Source of the DNA: Pseudomonadales bacterium
Lineage (GTDB): Bacteria; Pseudomonadota; Gammaproteobacteria; Pseudomonadales; Porticoccaceae
Assembly: GCA_024234435.1 (NCBI GenBank)
Contig: JACKOF010000003.1
Location: 62,001-126,000, forward strand
Reading direction: 5' to 3'
Length of the DNA stretch: 64,000 bases
Shown here: piece after piece, positions 46,694 to 54,772 of the stretch
Numbering within the stretch: the stretch's first letter is position 1
How the letters are laid out: the number at the start of each line of letters is the position of its first letter
The notes under the pieces: model-generated
What the model saw: only the letters and a program-made list of their open reading frames with translations
What the model was told of the DNA's origin: nothing
Databases searched by the model: none
Translations under genes and position numbers: made by a program

Positions 46694-46717
46694 TTACCCC
46701 GGAGGGATCCGGGGTAA
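46694..46717. terminator. Hairpin between the converging CBS and alcohol dehydrogenase genes
   Basis: TTACCCCGGA (46694-46703) and its exact reverse complement TCCGGGGTAA (46708-46717) flank the loop GGGA. There is no long T-run on either side, so termination efficiency is uncertain, but location and stem strength suggest a shared terminator. Confidence 0.5.
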
Positions 46718-46778
46718 CCAAGAATGCCTCTGAGCAGAGGTTCAGGGTCCATCAACTGCAGCAACTGTCTGCCATCAT

Positions 46779-47882
46779 TCAGGGTGTCAAAACCACCTTC
46801 ACCGCTGCACCATCATAATGAGCTTTAACGGCTTCGTTGATTTGATCCAGAGAATAGAAACTCAGCAACTTATCGAAGGGAAAACGCCCTTCCATAAACA
46901 AATCAATCATGGCTGGGATGAACTCTTGAGGTGCAGACTCCCCCTCAGAAATTCCGACCACTCGTAATCCACCCAACACCATCCCGAACAAATCCAGAGA
47001 AAAAGTAGAACTCTCAGGTTTGGGGACACCCGCTAGCGCCAAGGTGCCTTTCGGAGCCAATGCTCCCAATGCCGCAGAAAGTGCCGATTCAACACACGTA
47101 TTATCGAAAACGTAATTCAGCCCTTCAGGCACGGCCAAGCGAAGCTCGGCTGTCAGATCTTCAACAGCGAAGGGATCAATCACATGCGTTGCTCCCAACT
47201 GCATCGCCAGATCTCGGCGCGCGGCCACAGGTTCAACGACAACAATTTTCTCACACCCCTGAACCACCGCTCCCAACAATGCACTTAATCCTAGCGAACC
47301 ACCACCGATAATGGCAAGACTGCTACCCGCTTCACATTTAAGGGCACGCATGATACTGCCCGCACCGGTAAGAACCCCACAGCCTAACGGCCCCAGCTTT
47401 TCCAGCGGTGCGTCTTTACGAACTTTAACGGTGTTCACGCGATGAGCTATGGCATAAGTCGCAAAAGATGACTGGCCAAAGAAATGCGTGAGTTCACCTT
47501 CCTTATCGTTATTCAGAGGACTGCTGCCATCGACTCTGGAGTGAACAAAGTTCAAGACTGGCAGATCAGCACAATAACTTGGAATCCCGCCATCACACCT
47601 GTCACACGTTCCGCACGACATGTAAGACAGCACAACGTGATCACCTACTTCCAGATCGGTGACACCTTCACCAACCTTTTCAACAATCCCCGCGCCTTCA
47701 TGACCCAGTACAGCAGGCATGGAAACCGGTATATGCTGGTCACGCGCAGCGATATCTGAATGACAAATGCCTACACCAACAATCCTCACTAACACTTCAT
47801 CGGCACGAGGCTCGTCGAGATTAACATCTTCTAGTGAGAAGTCGGTAGATGGTCCACGAGAGACGGCAGCTTGTATTTTCAT
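46779..47882 (-). CDS. Zinc-dependent medium-chain alcohol dehydrogenase
   Basis: 367 residues from the ATG at 47882, with AAGGAA upstream; an in-frame TTG nine codons earlier is weaker. Catalytic zinc ligands lie in VGICHSD (Cys), LGHEGAG (His-Glu) and LGCGVLTGAG (Cys). The structural zinc loop is CGTCDRCDGGIPSYC. The NAD-binding glycine motif is IIGGGSLGLSALLGA. It belongs to the class III-like aryl/allylic alcohol dehydrogenases. In this island it probably oxidises a hydroxylated substrate. It is separated from the upstream TonB receptor by a strong terminator, so it has its own promoter. Confidence 0.9.
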   Translation of the reverse strand: MKIQAAVSRGPSTDFSLEDVNLDEPRADEVLVRIVGVGICHSDIAARDQHIPVSMPAVLGHEGAGIVEKVGEGVTDLEVGDHVVLSYMSCGTCDRCDGGIPSYCADLPVLNFVHSRVDGSSPLNNDKEGELTHFFGQSSFATYAIAHRVNTVKVRKDAPLEKLGPLGCGVLTGAGSIMRALKCEAGSSLAIIGGGSLGLSALLGAVVQGCEKIVVVEPVAARRDLAMQLGATHVIDPFAVEDLTAELRLAVPEGLNYVFDNTCVESALSAALGALAPKGTLALAGVPKPESSTFSLDLFGMVLGGLRVVGISEGESAPQEFIPAMIDLFMEGRFPFDKLLSFYSLDQINEAVKAHYDGAAVKVVLTP

Positions 47883-48021
47883 AACTGGATATTCCTTTTC
47901 AATCCGCAAAGCGGACAGAGTAGCGCAGTTTATGAATGAGCCTCAATAGAAAAATTCATTGAAAATAAAAATAAATGATTACAACTAACTGGCGTACTTT
48001 TCTTGATAATTAACACTCATT

Positions 48022-48060
48022 AAAAAAGGAGGCAAGGACTCCTGGGAATCCTTACCTCCT
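48022..48060 (-). terminator. Rho-independent terminator of the TonB receptor gene
   Basis: Read on the minus strand, AGGAGGTAAGGA pairs with TCCTTGCCTCCT (one internal mismatch, arms 48060-48049 and 48038-48027) and is followed by a run of six T. It lies just after the receptor gene. Confidence 0.85.
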
Positions 48061-48087
48061 GAGGGGAGGGACATCGGGTTCGGTAAG

Positions 48088-50274
48088 TTAGAAGTTCATA
48101 CCTGCCGTTATACCGTAAGTCGCAGGTGGATCAACCGCACCAAATACTGGGTAGCCCCACAACGCGACACTCACGATCATGTTGCTGACAACAAACTCGT
48201 CCGTAATATTCTTACCCCAGGCACTGACATACCAGGAATCATCCGGGGCATCGTAACGGACAGTGGCATTCACAACCGTGACACCATCTCTTCTCTGAAA
48301 GTCGTCATTAAACTCGGTAAAAAACACTTCCGAAGTATAAGAAGCATCGACTCGTGCAGTAATGGCATCTCCATCAGACAACGGCAAGCTGTACTCAAGA
48401 CCTAGACCCATCGCTTTTTCAGAAGCACCCGGCAGTTGATTACCTGTCAAGTCTTCCACAGCACTGGTTACAGGGTTCGTTGAATCAAAGGCTGTGAAAG
48501 CCGCGTCGAGGTAAGTGGCATTAAAGTCCACCCGGAAGTTATCGGTTACCTGTGCCTGAACCGCTAATTCAAATCCCTTGTTTTCAGCTTCCGCAGCGTT
48601 AACGGTGACCGTTGCCAAACCAATAACCTTGTTAACCTGCAAATCTTTATAATCATAGAAGAAAGCCGCACCAGTAACTTCTACACGATTATCCCAAAGC
48701 CTTGATTTAAAACCGACTTCATACGCAGTCACCAGTTCCGGGTCCAACGCAGGGTTGACCTGGCCAATGTTAAAGGTACCACTTTTGAAACCTTCCGTTG
48801 CCGAAGCATAAATCAATGTGTCTTCGGAGAGGTCGTATTCGAGACCCAGTTTTGGTGTAAAGGATTCCCAGGTTTCATTTCCATCCGTATTAACTACCGG
48901 CCCGAAAGGTCCGCTGAAATTACCCTCGGTATCACGTTCTTCTTCACTATAACGACCGCCCAAAGTTATCCGGAAGGTGTCGCTTACCGAGTAAGTCGCT
49001 TCGCCGAATACCGCGTAGGCATCAATATCCATTTTTCCATCCTGGAAATAGAGAGGACCTACACCAAATTGCAAGAAAGGAACCGACACGTAGTTTTCTA
49101 TCTCTTCGGTGTAATAATACAAGCCGCCAATCAATGTCCACTCATCTGACTGATAGGTGAGTTTAAATTCTTGAGAAAATTGCTCTGACCACTCGTTATA
49201 AAACGTATTGCCGAAAGGAGCTGAGGTATTATCAGAGTTTGAGCTATTGTGGCGTTCGTTATCGCGCCAGCCCGTGATAGATTCAAACTGCAATTCATCG
49301 CTGAGATCAACATTCACAATTGCCGTAACTGACGTAGAGTCCCGCTCATTTGAGCCATTTGGCAAAGCCGTGGCGGCATCATGAGAAAATGTTTTAGCGA
49401 TACCAGCCGGAAGGCCTGCAGGGTTAGTGGGTTCAGATGGCCCTACTGTGCCAGTGAGTACAGCTCCGGTTCCCGGGTATGCACCAAAAGCCATGGTAAA
49501 ATAGTTGTTATCGTCTTCTTCATGATACTCGGCAAGAAGATCAATACTGACCGATTCAGAAGGCTCAAACCGAAGTGAGGCGCGAATCGATTTTTGGTCA
49601 GCATCGTTGACATCATACCCTTGAGCAATGTCTTCACCGTAACCATCTCTATCGAGAGATTTCACAGCCAGTCGACCAGTTATTGTCTCATCACCACTGA
49701 GTGAGCCACCAACGGCCGCCTCGATTCCAATCAGATCATAATTACCCGCTGTGAATTTCAAGTAGCCTTCTGTGTCTACGGTCGGGCGTTTGGTAACCAC
49801 GTTAACCGCTCCACCCGTGGCATTTCGGCCATATAGCGTACCCTGAGGACCGCGAACAACCTCCACCCGATCAACATCAAAGAATGACTGTAGCTGAAAG
49901 CTGGGCCGCCCAATATAAACACCATCGACATGGAACGCCGAACTCGCATCGGCACCGGAAGCAAATGATGAGAGACCGATACCACGAATAAACAAACGGT
50001 TAATCCCGTTCTGCATGCCCACTCGCAACCCTGGGGACACCATTTGCAGATCGGACATACTGCTAATCTGCTTGGCCTCCATCATGTCTGAGTCCAGAGC
50101 CGTAAGAGACAGCGGTGTGTCAGATGCCAATTGAGCGCGTTTTTGTGCCGTCACGATCACTTCTTCAAGCTGGGCAGCGAACGTCGTCACCGGAGCCAAT
50201 GCAGCAGACACGGCAAGCGCCAGCATGCCGCAACGGATGCCACCGCTGGCAATTTTTTTGTCTATAATTTTCAT
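48088..50274 (-). CDS. TonB-dependent outer-membrane receptor
   Basis: 728 residues. Signal peptide (about 1-33), a TonB box-like EEVIVTAQKR, plug domain with LQMVSPGLRVGMQNGINRLFIRGIGL and VEVVRGPQGTLYGRNATGGAVNVVTKRP, then a 22-stranded barrel ending in ...YGITAGMNF with the C-terminal aromatic residue. It imports a large or poorly diffusing substrate. Its position in the island, next to the TetR gene, suggests uptake of the compound degraded here; receptors of this type are abundant in sphingomonads and marine gammaproteobacteria that use hydrocarbons and steroids. Specificity cannot be read from sequence. Confidence 0.93.
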   Translation of the reverse strand: MKIIDKKIASGGIRCGMLALAVSAALAPVTTFAAQLEEVIVTAQKRAQLASDTPLSLTALDSDMMEAKQISSMSDLQMVSPGLRVGMQNGINRLFIRGIGLSSFASGADASSAFHVDGVYIGRPSFQLQSFFDVDRVEVVRGPQGTLYGRNATGGAVNVVTKRPTVDTEGYLKFTAGNYDLIGIEAAVGGSLSGDETITGRLAVKSLDRDGYGEDIAQGYDVNDADQKSIRASLRFEPSESVSIDLLAEYHEEDDNNYFTMAFGAYPGTGAVLTGTVGPSEPTNPAGLPAGIAKTFSHDAATALPNGSNERDSTSVTAIVNVDLSDELQFESITGWRDNERHNSSNSDNTSAPFGNTFYNEWSEQFSQEFKLTYQSDEWTLIGGLYYYTEEIENYVSVPFLQFGVGPLYFQDGKMDIDAYAVFGEATYSVSDTFRITLGGRYSEEERDTEGNFSGPFGPVVNTDGNETWESFTPKLGLEYDLSEDTLIYASATEGFKSGTFNIGQVNPALDPELVTAYEVGFKSRLWDNRVEVTGAAFFYDYKDLQVNKVIGLATVTVNAAEAENKGFELAVQAQVTDNFRVDFNATYLDAAFTAFDSTNPVTSAVEDLTGNQLPGASEKAMGLGLEYSLPLSDGDAITARVDASYTSEVFFTEFNDDFQRRDGVTVVNATVRYDAPDDSWYVSAWGKNITDEFVVSNMIVSVALWGYPVFGAVDPPATYGITAGMNF

Positions 50275-50356
50275 CGTGCTTAATTCCCCATTGTTATAAT
50301 TTTCTTTAAGAAAAAGAAATTTCAGACAACGTTTACTGCAAAATTAATTTTGTATT

Positions 50357-50370
50357 TAACTGAACAGTTA
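50357..50370. promoter_or_regulatory. 14-bp palindrome upstream of the TonB receptor gene
   Basis: TAACTG-AA-CAGTTA is a perfect inverted repeat about 83 bases before the receptor start, in the 220-base interval between the receptor and the TetR gene. A TetR-type operator is plausible; the sequence is unlike the TGAGTAATACTCA site found elsewhere in the island. Confidence 0.4.
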
Positions 50371-50494
50371 CGTTATCAGCTTGGGATTTAAACAAGACGG
50401 ATGCAGTGCCACAACGAACATCAGGTCGGGTTAAAATAAAAACAACTCATTGATTTTATTAAATAAAAATAGAATAACCACACAGTGTTCGGGT

Positions 50495-51160
50495 TTATTT
50501 CGCGCAAATTCCAATGCACATCCGAACAAGCATTTTCCGGAATTCAGAATCATCGATAAGTCGAGGAGTTTCCTGAATCATCACATAGGTTGTTAGTGAT
50601 AGAGAGTGAGCAGTTGCTTGTGCGAGAACACGATCATTCTGCCCCGATATAAAGTCTCGACAGTAGCACAATTGCCGAGTTAAAAAGTCTTCAACAGAAT
50701 CTTTTCCTAGAAAGTTTTTATCAAACTCCATCCAGAAATCAAAGAAACGACTGTAACGAAGATAAAAACCTCGATCCAGCGTCAACAGGGTTTTATGTTT
50801 TATCAAAACCCAGTCCACAATCGACGCCATAAACTCGTGCAACATTGGTGGTTCTTGTAAAGGATACAGACTGTAACCATTCTCGTGATAGTGGCGAATA
50901 ACAAAGTGAAACACCTCTGCCACTACCGCGTCGAGGTTGGGAAAGTATTCGTAAATTGTAGATTTTGGCACGCCGGACACCAGCTCCAACGAAGTCGTCG
51001 AAAGCCCTTCCCGGCCGTGCTCGCACAAAATTTTTAACCCGGCTTCGACTATCGCGGCAACCATTCTGCGGGAGCGCTCTTGTTGAGGTATACGCCTCAT
51101 CGGATCGGGACAATCCAGACTCTGGGTATCAAGCGTGTATATTCGCGCGCTATTGTTCAT
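50495..51160 (-). CDS. TetR family transcriptional regulator (1)
   Basis: 221 residues. The N-terminal helix-turn-helix domain (about residues 25-75) reads RSRRMVAAIVEAGLKILCEHGREGLSTTSLELVSGVPKSTIYEYFPNLDAVVAEVF; the recognition helix is KSTIYEYF. The C-terminal ligand domain is not assignable. It follows the dehydratase subunit gene by 59 bases and precedes the receptor gene, so it probably regulates these. An N-terminal extension of about 22 residues precedes the domain. Confidence 0.9.
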   Translation of the reverse strand: MNNSARIYTLDTQSLDCPDPMRRIPQQERSRRMVAAIVEAGLKILCEHGREGLSTTSLELVSGVPKSTIYEYFPNLDAVVAEVFHFVIRHYHENGYSLYPLQEPPMLHEFMASIVDWVLIKHKTLLTLDRGFYLRYSRFFDFWMEFDKNFLGKDSVEDFLTRQLCYCRDFISGQNDRVLAQATAHSLSLTTYVMIQETPRLIDDSEFRKMLVRMCIGICAK

Positions 51161-51219
51161 AACAGATACCGTGAGCTAACGAAATTAGCAAACATAATCA
51201 CGGCTGCAACCTTACGGCT

Positions 51220-52380
51220 TTAAACCAGAGCATTTCGCTCGGCAATTTCCATGAATGTTTCGAGACGCGTTTTTAGCGCTTCAATCGGCATCTCTTCATG
51301 CTCTGTTTCCAGCAGCAGATAGGGAATTCCCTCTTCATCAAACTTATCCTTGATATCGGGATAAAAATACATGTGAGGCTCACAAAATTTGACCATCAGA
51401 ATGATCACACCCTGAGCACCGGACGCTTTTACAGAATCCGCAAGATACTGATCCCAATCGTAATCGCGCGCCGACCGGGTTGGGCAAGGTACATTTTTAT
51501 TTCGATCAAGATACCATTGAGTCAGGGAATCCAGCGCATCGCCTTCGGTACTGGCATCTGTGGAAAAAAAGCGATATCCCGTATAAAGATCATCAGCAAC
51601 AACCATACCGCCACAACTTTCGATCAAACTGAGTATTTCAGGCTTGGGCGGGTGGCACATGTGACCAGAAAGATAGAGTGGGATGTTTCCACGCTTGCCC
51701 GCTTCTCCGCTAACACACTCCGCCATCAACTCTTCCAACAGCGGGGTGAACTCTTCGGCATCCATGATCATGCAAGCTTTAACGATGCTCTGCACATCCG
51801 ACGATGCCATATGCAGCTTGCCGTTCTGCCTCATATCGTACAGCTGTCGCAATAGTTGACGATTTTTGTTAAAGAGTTTGATGCTGTTCATCATTGCCGC
51901 ATCCGTAATCTCAACACCTAAAGCATCCTGCAGTTGCACTTTAAGAAAGTTAAGCACCCGTCGACTTTCGCTGAAGGCCCATGGAGAGTTGATGGTGGAC
52001 ACAAGCTGGTCGTACAACACCGGCACATCAGGCATATGGTTTCGCATAGTGTCGGCAGAACCCAGAAGCTGCACACAGTGATCGCCCAACATAATCGCAT
52101 CAAGAAAATTGAATTTATCACTTAATGTTTGATTGACTAAGCTGCGGTTATAACCGCAGTAGAAATTGAAAATTCTGCTTTGCCCTACGGTAATAGGCTC
52201 TTCGTCATTTTGCAGCACCATCGGCAGTGCGCCCGCGGCATGCACCATCTCCGAAGGGAAGTTCATCGGCAATACACCTACCACAGGTCTGCCACTTTTT
52301 TCTTTCCACTCCACCGCATACTGAAGTGGATTTTCTGACACTTGAGAAAATACGGCTAGAATTTCTTCTCTTCTACTCAT
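51220..52380 (-). CDS. 2-hydroxyacyl-CoA dehydratase, subunit of HgdB/BcrC type
   Basis: 386 residues from an ATG with AGGAA upstream. The family pattern is present: PMNFPSEMVHAAGALPMVL, NFYCGYNRSLVNQTL, GDHCVQLLGSADTM, LYLSGHMCHPPKPEI and MVKFCEPHMYF. Cys75, Cys102 and Cys333 fit the three-Cys iron-sulfur ligand pattern. With the other subunit it removes water from a 2-hydroxyacyl-CoA (or reduces an aromatic CoA thioester) by a one-electron ketyl radical mechanism. It is 37 bases after the SDR gene. Alternative: a benzoyl-CoA reductase-like subunit, but only one activase gene is present, which favours a dehydratase. Confidence 0.85.
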   Translation of the reverse strand: MSRREEILAVFSQVSENPLQYAVEWKEKSGRPVVGVLPMNFPSEMVHAAGALPMVLQNDEEPITVGQSRIFNFYCGYNRSLVNQTLSDKFNFLDAIMLGDHCVQLLGSADTMRNHMPDVPVLYDQLVSTINSPWAFSESRRVLNFLKVQLQDALGVEITDAAMMNSIKLFNKNRQLLRQLYDMRQNGKLHMASSDVQSIVKACMIMDAEEFTPLLEELMAECVSGEAGKRGNIPLYLSGHMCHPPKPEILSLIESCGGMVVADDLYTGYRFFSTDASTEGDALDSLTQWYLDRNKNVPCPTRSARDYDWDQYLADSVKASGAQGVIILMVKFCEPHMYFYPDIKDKFDEEGIPYLLLETEHEEMPIEALKTRLETFMEIAERNALV

Positions 52381-52417
52381 TCGTTATATTCCTGAAAACT
52401 GTCCGTGCTGCTGATTT

Positions 52418-53212
52418 TTATGCCGAAATGCCGCCATTCACACTGATCATCTGACCGGTTACTTTTCCTGCTTTTTCACTGGAAAGAAATACGATCATAT
52501 CGGCCATATCTTCAGGCAATACAACGCCCAGTCGCGCGGCCTCTATCGCTTTGCTGAACAACTTTTGGCCAAACGGTTGATTCATTACCGCCTGATTGGT
52601 GAGAGTTCCTTCAATGATAGATGGGGTAATCACATTCACCCGAATACCATTGCGCTTGACCTCCATCGCCATGGCGCGTGTAAACATCATAATGCCTGCC
52701 ATTGCAGCGCCCAGCACCGTCTCGCCAGGCGTCGTATGCTTGCCAGCATCTGATGCAATGTTGGTAATCACACCGCCGCCATTTTTTGTCATGAGTGGCA
52801 GCATGATCCGGCTAATCAGAAGTGGAGCCAGCAATTGGCTATCGAGAATAGTTCCAATTTCTTTCGGGTCGATATCTTTTAACAACGTTGGACCGTAAGG
52901 GCCAACTGTGGAGTTCACAACTATTTCAATGCTACCAAACTGCTCCCATGCAGAATTACAAACTCGTTCAGCCTCGGCAGGAATGTTTGAATCGCCGGCA
53001 ATAAAAATTACATTGGCATCCGGGCAGCGAGACAAGACCTCCTGACGGGCTTTCTCACCTCTTTCCTCGTTGCGCCCATTGATGGCAATACCTTTAACGC
53101 CTGCTTCGGCAAACTGGATCGCTGTAGCAAGCCCCACCCCCGCGGTACCGCCGGTAATCAGTACATGGCTTTCTGTTAGTTTTTTGGGTTGAGACTGAAC
53201 TGATGTATTCAT
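52418..53212 (-). CDS. Short-chain dehydrogenase/reductase lacking the catalytic Tyr and Lys
   Basis: 264 residues from the ATG at 53212. The Rossmann motif TGGTAGVGLATA (about residues 20-31) and the usual NxxxG-type stretches are present, with ITNIASDAG carrying the catalytic Ser position. The active-site YxxxK, expected at about residues 167-171, is LxxxM in this protein (VLGAAMAGIMMF, Leu167 and Met171). The C-terminal region (RNGIRVNVITPS, KVTGQMISVNGG) is intact. Classical SDR hydride chemistry is therefore unlikely. It is embedded between the two dehydratase subunit genes. It could be a cofactor-binding partner, a dehydratase-like enzyme or a non-catalytic protein. Confidence 0.85.
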   Translation of the reverse strand: MNTSVQSQPKKLTESHVLITGGTAGVGLATAIQFAEAGVKGIAINGRNEERGEKARQEVLSRCPDANVIFIAGDSNIPAEAERVCNSAWEQFGSIEIVVNSTVGPYGPTLLKDIDPKEIGTILDSQLLAPLLISRIMLPLMTKNGGGVITNIASDAGKHTTPGETVLGAAMAGIMMFTRAMAMEVKRNGIRVNVITPSIIEGTLTNQAVMNQPFGQKLFSKAIEAARLGVVLPEDMADMIVFLSSEKAGKVTGQMISVNGGISA

Positions 53213-53344
53213 AAACTTTAACAACCTTTCCAATAAATCTGTTATTTATTTCAATGAGTTATAACTTCGGCTAATAAAAAATCTGCGGAGTACACGCGCA
53301 ACCACTTTCCTGCTGAAGAGCCGAAAGCCCCGCTTCAATTGCTG

Positions 53345-54679
53345 TTACGCAACCCTCCTTTGATCATCCATCGCTTCAATCATGGCTTCAAGGCGGGTAT
53401 TAAGCAGCTCGTCTTTGTAGAAAGATTCGTCAGCCACGTCCCCTTCGAAGAAGATCGCCTGACGCCCATGTTTTACCGCAGAATCAGAAATCAGGAATTG
53501 ATTATTAGACATGCCTCGACAGGTTCTCGACGCATGAAGAACAACACCGTCGATATCGAACTTGTCGCAGACTCTATCAATCTCTCCGATCATATGTGGA
53601 ACTCCACTATTATTCGGGCATGCCAGATAGTTTTGCGCCATCCCGCGAACAGGGTTGGCCAGATCAATACGATGTGGCTCCTGCCAGAAAGACATGTGCG
53701 TGTATCGACCAGCCACAACTGTCGCATCAACTGCAGCGAATTTGTCAGCCAGCCAGCCCACCTTGTTCCAGTTCATCATGCCATCAAAGAAGAGACGATA
53801 CTTTTCCTGCGGAACTGCACCAACACCATCAATAATGCGCTGCTGAATTTCATCTTTAACCGACTGAAAATAATCTACTAACGCTTGCTCGCCAGGCAGG
53901 AAGTTCACGTGTGCAATACTCACAATCCAATCAAAGAAGCTCGCTGGAGCAGGCTTGGCAGTGCACAGATCCATAGCTTCGAGCCTTAGCTCGGCGGCTT
54001 TTTTAATAAAGCCCATCACTTCACTCAGCCTGTCCCAGTCGTATTTACGCCCGGTATTTTCTTCCAGGAACTTGGTCATTTCGACCAGCTGCATACTGAC
54101 GTAATCCGACTTTTCTTCCCACTCCTGCCCGTAGAGGTAGTTGGCGTCAGGCTTGCCACCCCATAACAAGGGGACGTTGACATTAAAAATAGGCACTTTT
54201 TTCCCGTGCATACGGTACATCAGGTCATCCCATTGCTGGCCAGAGCTGCAATAGGGATAAGCGTTAACAATCATGTCCGGGAGTGGCAGCTTTTTGATAT
54301 CTTCAGAACGAGGATCGGATGCAGAAATAACACCGTCTTCAACTTTTTTCTTTTCAATCAATGCCTGACCGATGTGGGTCCGGGCGTAAGAGCATAGCTC
54401 TCGATCATAACCTTTGTCTTCACCCGCTTGCTGGGCGTCAGTTTCAAGATGTTTTGCCGCGAGGTAAGCAGACCAGGCTTCGCCGTGAACCCAGGCCACA
54501 TCATGCGCATGAAAGAATGGCGGGATGTAAGTACCGTTATACCAGACAACTTTTTTCCCTTCCTCTTTCGCTCGGAACAAGCTTTCCCAGTAATCATTAA
54601 CCAGTTTCCCGCCCGCTTTTGTTGCTTTAAGGCGATTGGCTCTTTTGTCACTTGCATGACCTTCGCTTGCATGTTGCAT
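53345..54679 (-). CDS. 2-hydroxyacyl-CoA dehydratase, subunit of HgdA/BcrB type
   Basis: 444 residues from the ATG at 54679, which has AGGAG six bases upstream; the ATG at 54685 sits directly on the ribosome site. The family landmarks are VVWYNGTYIPPFFHA, ELCSYARTHIG, NAYPYCSSGQQW and LHASRTCRGMSNNQFL. Cys96, Cys144 and Cys387 fit the ligand set (Cys, Cys, Cys) of the active-site 4Fe-4S cluster. The RTCR motif is typical of the subunit that holds the substrate. It is followed, 132 bases on, by the SDR gene. Substrate unknown. Confidence 0.87.
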   Translation of the reverse strand: MQHASEGHASDKRANRLKATKAGGKLVNDYWESLFRAKEEGKKVVWYNGTYIPPFFHAHDVAWVHGEAWSAYLAAKHLETDAQQAGEDKGYDRELCSYARTHIGQALIEKKKVEDGVISASDPRSEDIKKLPLPDMIVNAYPYCSSGQQWDDLMYRMHGKKVPIFNVNVPLLWGGKPDANYLYGQEWEEKSDYVSMQLVEMTKFLEENTGRKYDWDRLSEVMGFIKKAAELRLEAMDLCTAKPAPASFFDWIVSIAHVNFLPGEQALVDYFQSVKDEIQQRIIDGVGAVPQEKYRLFFDGMMNWNKVGWLADKFAAVDATVVAGRYTHMSFWQEPHRIDLANPVRGMAQNYLACPNNSGVPHMIGEIDRVCDKFDIDGVVLHASRTCRGMSNNQFLISDSAVKHGRQAIFFEGDVADESFYKDELLNTRLEAMIEAMDDQRRVA

Positions 54680-54772
54680 GATCATCTCCTGAATTTATCG
54701 ATCAAACTTAAGCGCTAAACTCCGCTGGCACACCAAAAAAGAGTGCCTTCAACACTATCTATTAACAGACAT

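Noticed and set aside
53257..53266. AGTTATAACT palindrome before the SDR gene
   Set aside because: Only a 10-bp self-complementary AT-rich string; matches the 13-bp operator in just 8 positions, so not reported as a site.
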